Origin: Clostridium sp. CAG:568
Lineage (GTDB): Bacteria > Bacillota_I > Bacilli_A > RFN20 > CAG-288
Length of the DNA: 14,554 nucleotides
Direction of reading: 5' to 3'
NCBI GenBank assembly: GCA_000434395.1
Contig: FR878788.1
Coordinates: 1-14,554 of the forward strand
The notes below the pieces were generated by a model, which had not been told where the DNA came from, searched no databases, and was given only the letters and a program-made list of their open reading frames with translations. How positions within the stretch are numbered: the first letter of the stretch is position 1; each line of letters starts with the position of its first letter. The translations under genes and the position numbers were made by a program. Of the stretch, positions 7,210-14,204 are shown piece after piece.

Positions 7210-7252
7210 CGTGTGTCTTCCCATGAAACCGCACGTAAAAATTAACAGGGGG
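7210..7252 (+). promoter_or_regulatory. Putative preQ1-type riboswitch pseudoknot before queT
   Basis: Stem 1 pairs CGTGTG (7210-7215) with CGCACG (7230-7235), with one G-U pair. Loop bases TTCCC (7218-7222) can pair with GGGGG (7248-7252), which is the ribosome binding site 9 nt before the ATG at 7262. The connecting tail (7236-7247) is A-rich. This is the H-type pseudoknot layout of class I preQ1 aptamers, which are known to control queT-type genes and hide the ribosome site when ligand is bound. It is supported by fold and context only; the conserved bases do not match the recalled class I consensus closely, so it could be a variant or another regulator. Confidence 0.5.
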
Positions 7253-7261
7253 CTTTTTTTT

Positions 7262-7858
7262 ATGCAAAGTAATATGGAAAACGAAGTAGAGTCGAGTTAC
7301 AAGGGAAAGGATCAAGCCACAGGAATTAAAGCTTGGTTCACTCCAAAGATGATTGCGTACAATTCAATAGTAGCAGCTATTTATGTAGTACTAACAGTAG
7401 TGTGTTTCTATGCTTCTTATGGATTGCTAAATTTCAGAATCTCTGAAATATTGAACATCTTAGTCTTCTTTAATCCTGCATATATCATCGGATTAACTGT
7501 CGGATGCCTTATTTCAAACGCTTTTGGCTTATTGCTTTCAATGGCAGGTCCTTGGGACTTATTAATTGGAACAGGTGCAACTTTAATAGGTTGTTTGGCA
7601 ATGATACCTTGCAAGCATTTGTTAATTGCTACTTTCATGCCAGTTATATCTAATGCCGTAATAGTCGGAGCAGAATTAACTTGGCTTATGGAACTAGTTA
7701 CACCTAATCTTTGGTGGGTCGCAATGGGTTATGTATTCCTTGGAGAATTCTTGATTATCTCTGTAGTCGGATACATAATTTTCTTCATAATAGGTATGAA
7801 GAATAAGCCGTTCCTAAAAACTTTAAATGCAACTAAAAATCTAAATTTTGCTTGGTGA
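7262..7858 (+). CDS. queT: QueT-type ECF S component (queuosine precursor uptake)
   Basis: This membrane protein is predicted to bind preQ1 or a related queuosine precursor and import it with the ECF T/ATPase module. Family marks are NFRISE (residues 57-62), GPWDL (96-100) and GE at 161-162, within about six hydrophobic helices (30-178). Its 198 residues include a polar N-terminal extension of about 25. The frame stays open to 7160, but I chose the ATG at 7262 because GGGGG (7248-7252) lies 9 nt before it. It follows the ATPase gene by 117 bp and has no T or A genes of its own, so it likely uses the adjacent ones. A pseudoknot in its leader probably controls translation. Confidence 0.82.
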   Translation: MQSNMENEVESSYKGKDQATGIKAWFTPKMIAYNSIVAAIYVVLTVVCFYASYGLLNFRISEILNILVFFNPAYIIGLTVGCLISNAFGLLLSMAGPWDLLIGTGATLIGCLAMIPCKHLLIATFMPVISNAVIVGAELTWLMELVTPNLWWVAMGYVFLGEFLIISVVGYIIFFIIGMKNKPFLKTLNATKNLNFAW

Positions 7859-7910
7859 TAAAATAAGTTTATAAAATTATAAATTTAAGTTAAACATCTT
7901 TTAGATTTAT

Positions 7911-7941
7911 AAAAGAGTGACTTTCCTTGAGTCACTCTTTT
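7911..7941. terminator. Bidirectional terminator between queT and the GH3 operon
   Basis: AAAAGAGTGACT (7911-7922) pairs perfectly with AGTCACTCTTTT (7930-7941), a 12-bp stem with a 7-nt loop. The A and T ends give a U run on either strand, so it can end both queT (plus) and the small membrane-protein gene (minus, stop at 7982). Confidence 0.9.
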
Positions 7942-7981
7942 ATTTTCTATAGCAATAATCAAAAAGAATAAATATCTAACT

Positions 7982-8320
7982 TCATGATTTACCAGTTTTC
8001 TTTTCAACCAGCGATATGATGTAATACACAATCAATTCAACTAAAGATAAACCGCCAAAGATAAAAGCGAGATACATGATATACATAGGATATAAACATA
8101 ATAGAATCGCTCCTAATATCAAAACTACAATAGATATAAGATTAATCCAATAGTGTTTAAGCCAATAAGATAATAACGCAAAACCGACAACTAAGACATC
8201 CATTATCAAGATTGTATACCATAATTCACCATAAGATCTGGCAAAACAAATAATAAGTTCACTCAAAGATCCCACCAGCAATGTGATAAGAGTAATTAAT
8301 GAAAGATATTTTTTCTTCAT
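7982..8320 (-). CDS. Small four-helix membrane protein, function unknown
   Basis: The 112-residue product is almost entirely hydrophobic, with four likely helices (about 5-25, 30-52, 56-77, 80-107) and a short basic C-terminus (EKKTGKS). No catalytic or family motif was recognised. The ATG at 8320 has AAGGAGG 7 nt upstream, lying in the last codons of the esterase gene, and the two genes are only 2 nt apart, so translation is coupled. It is the last gene of the GH3-esterase operon, before the terminator at 7911-7941. Its place suggests a membrane partner of the surface enzymes or of transport, but the sequence does not show this. Confidence 0.75.
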   Translation of the reverse strand: MKKKYLSLITLITLLVGSLSELIICFARSYGELWYTILIMDVLVVGFALLSYWLKHYWINLISIVVLILGAILLCLYPMYIMYLAFIFGGLSLVELIVYYIISLVEKKTGKS

Positions 8321-8322
8321 AA

Positions 8323-9282
8323 TTACGCCTCCTTAAAAAATCTTTGCAGTGCATCATACATTGAGATTTGCCAAGATCTTGGCGAGTGATATCCAAAAGC
8401 TATTTCAACATACTCTAAATTATTTTCGTTAAAAGATTCATCTTTCAACAATTCTTCGTACATTTTCTTATGTGCATTATATGCAAAGTCATATATTCCA
8501 TCAGCATTAAATAAATAATTCAATTTATAATTCTTATTTTTTTCTGAATGGATAGCTTCTATTATCTTGCTACTTTCAATCGAAGAAGAAAAACATCCAA
8601 ACCAACTTATATAATCAAAGTTTTGAGTCATTCCTCCATCTAATGTAATTCTAGCTCCGTTTGATAATCCAGCCATTGCTCGATGATCTCTAGAATCTAT
8701 AAGTGATTTTTCATCAACATCTTCGGCATAAGTTGAATATTTGCTTTCGACCGCTTGAATCAAATCATATCTCAATTCATATCCAAAATTCTTTGTGGAT
8801 TTTTCTTTGACTGGTGTAACTTCTCTAATATTTGTCATATTGTCATCGCCATAGAGACCATAAGAATAGAAAGAGGGAGTAACGACAATAACAGGATCTA
8901 TATCGTTATAGAAAATCATATTATCCAAAACATTTTTAATCCCGACAGTATAAAGCCAAGTTTCAATATGATTGACTGATTGCCTATCAGTTCCGTGTAT
9001 TAAATAAATAATGTTATATTGCTTACTTTCATCATAGTTATATGGCAAATAAACATTGGTCTTCTTTTCTTCTACTTTATCAGTCCCATCAACATAGTCT
9101 TTGGTAGAATACGTCACTTCAACAACCTGTCCTTTTTCATCAGTCCTTTCTTGTTTGTACTTATCAGGAATTACCCAGGAAGTAATAGTTGCCTTTTCAT
9201 CATTTTGATTACATGATCCTAATGAAAGAATCAAAGAAGTAAACAAAATGTATGAAATATATTTAGTTTTGTTTCTTTTCAA
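8323..9282 (-). CDS. Lipoprotein esterase, feruloyl/acetyl esterase-like
   Basis: This secreted alpha/beta-hydrolase is likely anchored by a lipid on the outer membrane face and predicted to remove acyl or feruloyl groups from polysaccharide. The lipobox is LGSC (Cys24). The fold marks are YLIHG (93-97, oxyanion region), GLSNG with nucleophile Ser207, ADG with candidate acid Asp261, and GYHSPRSW with candidate His299. Start: GGAGG at 9294-9290 lies 7 nt before a TTG at 9282 but only 1 nt before the ATG at 9288, so I prefer TTG, giving 319 residues and a standard signal. It follows the four-helix protein gene after a hairpin. Pairing with a GH3 glycosidase suggests side-chain removal before chain cleavage. 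The exact substrate is unknown. Confidence 0.82.
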   Translation of the reverse strand: MKRNKTKYISYILFTSLILSLGSCNQNDEKATITSWVIPDKYKQERTDEKGQVVEVTYSTKDYVDGTDKVEEKKTNVYLPYNYDESKQYNIIYLIHGTDRQSVNHIETWLYTVGIKNVLDNMIFYNDIDPVIVVTPSFYSYGLYGDDNMTNIREVTPVKEKSTKNFGYELRYDLIQAVESKYSTYAEDVDEKSLIDSRDHRAMAGLSNGARITLDGGMTQNFDYISWFGCFSSSIESSKIIEAIHSEKNKNYKLNYLFNADGIYDFAYNAHKKMYEELLKDESFNENNLEYVEIAFGYHSPRSWQISMYDALQRFFKEA

Positions 9283-9305
9283 AGCCATTCCTCCTTTCAA
9301 GCAAA

Positions 9306-9332
9306 GTACGACACCTATTATAGGTGCCGTAC
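9306..9332 (-). terminator. Intercistronic hairpin before the esterase gene
   Basis: On the minus strand GTACGGCACCTA (9332-9321) pairs with TAGGTGTCGTAC (9317-9306) around a TAA loop: 12 bp including one G-U, which is A-C on the other strand, so it folds only as minus-strand RNA. Only three T follow. It is probably a partial terminator or a processing/stability element that sets the ratio of upstream genes to esterase. Confidence 0.5.
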
Positions 9333-9348
9333 AACAACTATTATCGAT

Positions 9349-9756
9349 TTACTTTTTATCTTTAGACAATCCCATCGAAAAGGCAACTGCAGATGATACG
9401 ACAGCTAATACATCAGTTATAACAAACGTGTAGAAACCAGCATCGAAGAAATTACCATCGACACCAAACCCTACATTAGTTATAAATAACATCTCTGTAT
9501 TTAGAAGCACAGCGAGTGAAGCTGCATAGAGTATCATTGGAACGAATGCACATATTTTGAAATCTTTTATCAAAACAAGAATATTCGTAACTACGGCAAT
9601 AGCCATCAAAGTGACTGCTAATCTACTTACTGGAGATAAGTAATTTCCGCCCCTTGCGGTATAAGTGATAAGACAGATGAGTCCCAACAGCAGCGAAGCT
9701 AATTCAACATACCATCCCGGTTTCTTTTCCTTCAAAAAATTAGTTATATTTTTCAT
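9349..9756 (-). CDS. Four-helix membrane protein next to GH3, function unknown
   Basis: The 135-residue product starts with a basic stretch (MKNITNFLKEKKPGW) and has four likely membrane helices (about 17-37, 44-63, 68-88, 105-128), ending in a charged tail (LSKDKK). A loop with GFGVDGNFFDAGF lies between helices 3 and 4. No known domain was recognised. Its start is 3 nt after the GH3 stop, with AAAGGA inside the GH3 end as a ribosome site, so it is co-transcribed and probably coupled to GH3. Because GH3 has helices at both ends, a membrane-complex partner is a reasonable guess, not shown by the sequence. Confidence 0.8.
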   Translation of the reverse strand: MKNITNFLKEKKPGWYVELASLLLGLICLITYTARGGNYLSPVSRLAVTLMAIAVVTNILVLIKDFKICAFVPMILYAASLAVLLNTEMLFITNVGFGVDGNFFDAGFYTFVITDVLAVVSSAVAFSMGLSKDKK

Positions 9757-9759
9757 AGT

Positions 9760-12700
9760 TTATTCTTTTTCCTTTGATATGAAGTACAACTGAAGACCTA
9801 CCATCAACAATGATAACCCAAGGATTATTCCAGATCCAATTTCAAGTCCGAGCAACGCATTTTGATACCACACCCTGACAGGAACAACTTTAGATGACGA
9901 AGTCATACCGTTCATAGCTGCACTGTTAGCAAAGTTATATAGATTACGGTGAATAGCTTCACGCATGTTAGACATAATTTTATAGTCTTTAGTGATATCA
10001 ATTCCTTTAAGGTAATTTGCAAATCCTGCTCCAGAAGTACAGAACATTGTAGTTCCAGCTTCATAAGCTAACTGGGGTTCCATCAAAGAACCTTGCTTTT
10101 GACCGAAATCGGTAGTGACATTACCTTTGAATCCCCATTCTTTCTCCATAACTTCTTTCCAAAGGCCTTGATGATGACCAGTCCAAACCATTCCTAAACG
10201 ATTGAAAGCACCCATAACACCACTGCATGATTTATCATTCTCGCCAGTTGTTTCAAATGCATATTGGAATGAACGCAAGTAGATTTCACGAATAGATTGC
10301 TCATTCATAAAAGTACATACACCAATACGATTAGTCTCTTGATCATTGCCAAAGAAATGCTTTAGATATGGGATTGTTCCTTTAGACATAGCACCTTGAA
10401 CTTCACTTTCTGCCAACTTTCCTGAGATAAATCCATCCTCTGAGAAATACTCGAAGTTTCTTCCACCAAAAGGTGTTCTATGAATATTAGCTGCAGGTCC
10501 ATACCAACCGACACCGCCTCCCCACAATCCTTCTTCTCCAAACGATTTCCCAAGTTCATAAGTAAGTGGAACATTCCAAGTACCAGCTATGACTGTCTCA
10601 GTAGGATAAGAGACCATCAATTCATCAGTAGTTTTAACCTTATCTGCATTATATTGATTCTTATAATCAGTAATATATTTAGATTTAGTCCAAGCAGAAG
10701 GACCATCAACTGCAGTGGTGGCACTTAAACCGACACTCTCTATAGCTTCTCTTCCTTGTTTCGTTGAGTTGTAATAATCATCGAGTGTCAACTGATTGAG
10801 CAATTCATCCCAAGCAGGATCATCATAATCTACACCAATCATCATAGCTAAATTGTATTTCTTCTCAGCACCATATGTAATTGATGAAGTATCTGAATCA
10901 CCTTTTTGATAAGCTGAAGGAGAGGTTGTTCCATCAGTTTTTTCCGAATAATAAGAAGCTGCATCTTCAATCATTTTTTGAGTAGCACTGAACCCAGTCA
11001 TATTCTTTGGCCAAGTGCCATTCCAGTCTTTCCTAGAAAGATATTTAACTTCGTCGGAAGTTCCTTTTGTATAATAATTGATATCAGCTGTTTCAAATTG
11101 ATTAGTAATTGATGCATTAGTCTTAGATAATCTATATTCATCTTTATCAAAAGAAGCTTTGTTGGCTTTGACTGCGTTTCCAGCATCGCCAACAGATGTC
11201 ATTCCATCAGATAGATTCTTCCCTTTTAGCGCTAAGATATTATTCAAAGCATCATGAGCATCGTTTCCGATTGCAAAATAATAATCACCTTCATCCATAA
11301 TATATGTTTTATAATTTTGGTAATCATAACTAGCAATATCACGCAAGTCTATTTCTATAGTCACTTCTTGAGACTTACCAGGCTGGATTTCATTTGTCTT
11401 TGCAAACCCACACAATTGAATAGCTGATTTCTCTACACCATTGTCAGTCATTGGAGCTTGAGCATATACCTCTACAACATCTTTTCCCGCATAATTCGAA
11501 GATGTGTTATTAACTGTAACCTTTACTGTAGCTTTCTTATTGGCCCAGTCTACATTAACCGAATTCAATTTTTGAGTGAATGTCGAATAAGATAATCCAT
11601 ATCCGAATGGGAATTGTACTTCTTGAGCATAATTCCATGTATTAGCGGAAGAATTAAAGACACCAGCAGAAGCAGTTGCGTTTCCTTGATTCAAAACTGA
11701 ATCTTCGTATCTAGTTTCATAATATCTATATCCGACATAAATTCCTTCGTTATACATCAAATACTTTTGAGAATCTTTATTTGTAATGCTATCCGCATTT
11801 GCATAAACAAAGTTTCCAAAGTTTTGCATCGAAGGAGCAGACATTACTGAATATGCGTAAGTGTCTGCTAAATGTCCTGAAGGATTGATATCTCCGGTTA
11901 AAATATCGGTAACAGCATCCATTCCAACTTCTCCTGGCCCACCGATATATAAACATGCATCGATATTATAATCATCTAACCAGCCAAGTTCAGGGGTGTT
12001 GAATGTATTCACTAATACTATTCTCTTTTTGAAGTTACCATCTTTAATAGCTTGGAGAACACTTTTTTCTTCATCGCTCAAAGTTAAGTATGAATTAGAA
12101 ACATTTAAATCACTACCTTCGCCACCAATTCTAGTCATGACAAATATTGCAACGTCATTATATGAATCAAAGCTATTCTTTACTTCTTGAGTAAAGTCAT
12201 CAGCAGAGATTTCATTTACTTTATTAACAGTGCGGAAATTCAACGTAGTTCCACCCCATCCGGTAGTTTCGACGAATCCTACTTTATCATCATATTTTTG
12301 CTGATAAAAATCATAGATAGTCTTGTTCATATCAATCTTGTTCTCACATGCTTTAACAAGATCAATCTTTCTATCGGCTGAAGAAGAAACTCCACCAGAT
12401 CCTGTTCCTCCTAAAGCCATATCGACAGTGTTGTATCCAAAGAAAGTCACTTTAGAATTCTTTGCAAAAGGAAGAGCATTGTTTTTATTAGTCATCAACA
12501 CAGTACCTTCTGCTTGAACTTTTTTAGCTAAAGTTCTAGCTGAATTCATAACTGATTTATAATCTTTGAAATCACTCTTAAAATGAATTGGATCTTCATT
12601 ACCATCGCTTTCATCAACAATCTTAGTTCCACTAATTCCTAAGTACTTGTTAATATATCCTGACCATTCATTTGTGACTACGCTACCACCGATGGATAAC

Positions 12701-12771
12701 GCCAACACAACTCCTGATACAGCGATAAGAGAACGCCACAGACCAGGTCTACCAACTTTAGACATCTTCAT
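9760..12771 (-). CDS. Membrane-anchored, domain-permuted GH3 glycosidase
   Basis: This glycoside hydrolase family 3 enzyme, probably a beta-glucosidase or beta-xylosidase, acts outside the cell. The domain order is reversed from the common one. After an N-terminal helix (about 11-33) comes the GH3 C-type alpha/beta domain (about 85-310), with GGEGSD and candidate acid/base Glu218, then FPFGYGLSY (387-395) and a fibronectin-like domain (about 400-515). The TIM-barrel domain follows (about 650-950), with DGP (Asp689), GRNFEYFSED (770-779), KHF (804-806) and TTDFG with nucleophile Asp888. A second helix (about 973-997) and KEKE end the 1003-residue chain, so both ends are anchored. AAAGGAGG lies 6 nt before the ATG. 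It leads the operon downstream of a LytTR-type operator. Confidence 0.93.
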   Translation of the reverse strand: MKMSKVGRPGLWRSLIAVSGVVLALSIGGSVVTNEWSGYINKYLGISGTKIVDESDGNEDPIHFKSDFKDYKSVMNSARTLAKKVQAEGTVLMTNKNNALPFAKNSKVTFFGYNTVDMALGGTGSGGVSSSADRKIDLVKACENKIDMNKTIYDFYQQKYDDKVGFVETTGWGGTTLNFRTVNKVNEISADDFTQEVKNSFDSYNDVAIFVMTRIGGEGSDLNVSNSYLTLSDEEKSVLQAIKDGNFKKRIVLVNTFNTPELGWLDDYNIDACLYIGGPGEVGMDAVTDILTGDINPSGHLADTYAYSVMSAPSMQNFGNFVYANADSITNKDSQKYLMYNEGIYVGYRYYETRYEDSVLNQGNATASAGVFNSSANTWNYAQEVQFPFGYGLSYSTFTQKLNSVNVDWANKKATVKVTVNNTSSNYAGKDVVEVYAQAPMTDNGVEKSAIQLCGFAKTNEIQPGKSQEVTIEIDLRDIASYDYQNYKTYIMDEGDYYFAIGNDAHDALNNILALKGKNLSDGMTSVGDAGNAVKANKASFDKDEYRLSKTNASITNQFETADINYYTKGTSDEVKYLSRKDWNGTWPKNMTGFSATQKMIEDAASYYSEKTDGTTSPSAYQKGDSDTSSITYGAEKKYNLAMMIGVDYDDPAWDELLNQLTLDDYYNSTKQGREAIESVGLSATTAVDGPSAWTKSKYITDYKNQYNADKVKTTDELMVSYPTETVIAGTWNVPLTYELGKSFGEEGLWGGGVGWYGPAANIHRTPFGGRNFEYFSEDGFISGKLAESEVQGAMSKGTIPYLKHFFGNDQETNRIGVCTFMNEQSIREIYLRSFQYAFETTGENDKSCSGVMGAFNRLGMVWTGHHQGLWKEVMEKEWGFKGNVTTDFGQKQGSLMEPQLAYEAGTTMFCTSGAGFANYLKGIDITKDYKIMSNMREAIHRNLYNFANSAAMNGMTSSSKVVPVRVWYQNALLGLEIGSGIILGLSLLMVGLQLYFISKEKE

Positions 12772-12819
12772 AATTAGCCTCCTTTAAATAAGTTTCTTAT
12801 AGCTTCTGTAGACGTCTCA

Positions 12820-12828
12820 ATTCTAGCA
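12820..12828 (-). promoter_or_regulatory. Extended -10 promoter of the GH3 operon
   Basis: The minus strand reads TGC-TAGAAT, an extended -10. Transcription would start near 12813, within or next to an AGACGTCT palindrome (12810-12817), about 40 nt before the GH3 ATG. The -35 region (about 12843-12848) is poor, as expected of an activator-dependent promoter. Confidence 0.45.
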
Positions 12829-12853
12829 ATTTAATTTTAGAAAATTGAAAACT

Positions 12854-12882
12854 GGCAAAAAAATATCTGTTTTAGGCAAAAA
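12854..12882. promoter_or_regulatory. 21-bp-spaced direct repeats, likely LytTR operator
   Basis: GGCAAAAA occurs at 12854-12861 and again at 12875-12882, exactly 21 bp apart, that is two helical turns. LytTR regulators such as AgrA, ComE and VirR bind paired direct repeats with this period. Relative to the proposed start the sites center near -45 and -66, just upstream of a weak -35, a normal activator position. A LytTR regulator is encoded about 1.3 kb away. Confidence 0.55.
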
Positions 12883-12885
12883 GTG

Positions 12886-12899
12886 TTTAAGGGCTTACA
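12886..12899. promoter_or_regulatory. Catabolite-type palindrome upstream of GH3
   Basis: TTTAAGGGCTTACA matches the palindromic form TGTAAGCGCTTACA of the CcpA operator at 12 of 14 positions, but the central CG, normally essential, is GG here. It may be a weak carbon-catabolite site or unrelated. Confidence 0.22.
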
Positions 12900-12912
12900 T
12901 AGCCATTATCGG

Positions 12913-14202
12913 CTATAACTGCTTAGATTCATAAAAAGGAATCAGCATATCCAATTTAAACAAGTTATCATCATATGATATGTTCATAGTTCCATCATAT
13001 TTCTTAACAATATAATTCATGCTCTTTAATCCAAATCCATGTTGATTATGATTGTCTTTAGTCGTTTTAATCAATCCATTAGAAATCTTAGGTTCAACTT
13101 CACAATAGTTTTCAACATGAATACTTACCATTTGTCCTCTCTTAAAGACTTTTAAAAAAATACATCTCTTCGGTTCATCCAATACGTTACATTCGCATTC
13201 AATTGCATTACTTAAAGAATTTCCAAACAATGAAACTATATCGCTAGTCTTCATAAAGCATAAAGCTTCTCCTTCAACTATCATCGAGAAATCAATCTTG
13301 TTTTTTTGGCACAAATACATTTTTTCACTCAATAATGTGTCTAAAATACTATTTCCTGTATTAGGAGTATGATCATACTTATCTACCGCTTCTTTAATTT
13401 CATCCAATCCATCAAAACTACCTATATTTTTATTTCTATCGATATCATTTATAAAATGCTTTAAATCATGAGCTTTCATATTAATCACATCGATAGTATC
13501 TTTATACGTCTCATATATTTTACTTTCCCTATTGATGTAGCTTTCTAGTTTTGCATTTTCTTCTATCTTTTTTCTATAAGCCAAAAGACCAAACTGAGCA
13601 ATTAGAGAAACCACGCAGCAGAAGATGAGAGGCAAAGTCGTCACCCAATACCTATCTATTTCATAAATTTGGAACAAATATTGAACTAAATAGCAGAATA
13701 AAGCTGAGGCCACTGCTATTCCAAAAACACCAGCACTATGTATAGATATTTCATCATCACCTATCAGCCGCCTAATAATGATGAAATATGAAGCTAAATA
13801 AACAATGATAGACATTCCTAAAGACAGGAAGAGCCATCCTATGTCATTGAATTTATCAGCTAGAGGTAAATAAATCAACATCTCTAAATTATGTGATAAA
13901 TTTTGAATAAATTGTGCACCCACACAGCAAAACAATATATCCTTAAATTTATTCTTAAACATAAAGGAAAAATATCCTAATGAAATAATAAATATGGATA
14001 TAGAATTCAATCCTGATTGAACTGTATTAATACAATTAGAAACGATAATTGATAAAAAAGCATATAAGATAAATCCACAAATCAACCTAACTATAAAATG
14101 GTCTCTTTTTTTCAACACGAAATAGAAAAGCATTTCAGCAAAGAAAATTTGAAGGATATATCCGTGATGAACTCTAATAGAGAAAATATCTTGTAAAGTC
14201 AT
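12913..14202 (-). CDS. AgrC/GHKL-type sensor histidine kinase
   Basis: This membrane kinase pairs with the LytTR regulator. Residues 1-208 hold about six membrane helices and no large outer domain, as in AgrC/HPK10-type peptide or small-molecule sensors. A helical dimerization segment (210-255) carries HDLKHF with phospho-acceptor His245. The GHKL ATP-binding domain follows with the N-box FGNSLSNAIE (326-335, Asn328) and G-box HGFGLKS (388-394), to residue 429. GGTGA lies upstream of the ATG at 14202, inside the regulator's last codons, with a 2-nt gap between genes. The signal is unknown; no agrB or agrD gene is in view. A short hairpin (12899-12916) overlaps its stop, without a T run, so read-through into GH3 is possible. 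Confidence 0.92.
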   Translation of the reverse strand: MTLQDIFSIRVHHGYILQIFFAEMLFYFVLKKRDHFIVRLICGFILYAFLSIIVSNCINTVQSGLNSISIFIISLGYFSFMFKNKFKDILFCCVGAQFIQNLSHNLEMLIYLPLADKFNDIGWLFLSLGMSIIVYLASYFIIIRRLIGDDEISIHSAGVFGIAVASALFCYLVQYLFQIYEIDRYWVTTLPLIFCCVVSLIAQFGLLAYRKKIEENAKLESYINRESKIYETYKDTIDVINMKAHDLKHFINDIDRNKNIGSFDGLDEIKEAVDKYDHTPNTGNSILDTLLSEKMYLCQKNKIDFSMIVEGEALCFMKTSDIVSLFGNSLSNAIECECNVLDEPKRCIFLKVFKRGQMVSIHVENYCEVEPKISNGLIKTTKDNHNQHGFGLKSMNYIVKKYDGTMNISYDDNLFKLDMLIPFYESKQL

Positions 14203-14204
14203 TT

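Noticed and set aside
7160..7261. Longer QueT start at 7160
   Set aside because: It would put the pseudoknot and the ribosome site inside the gene and add residues unlike the family; GGGGG before the ATG at 7262 is better.
10480..12517. Several plus-strand open frames of 64-82 codons opposite the GH3 gene
   Set aside because: They are antisense shadows without ribosome sites or recognisable products.
12886..12899. A firm CcpA operator upstream of GH3
   Set aside because: The central CG that LacI-family operators need is replaced by GG, so it is kept only as a low-confidence site.
12899..12916. Hairpin at the kinase stop as a terminator
   Set aside because: Stem of 6 bp (ATAGCC/GGCTAT) and no T run on the minus strand, so it does not meet the usual form.
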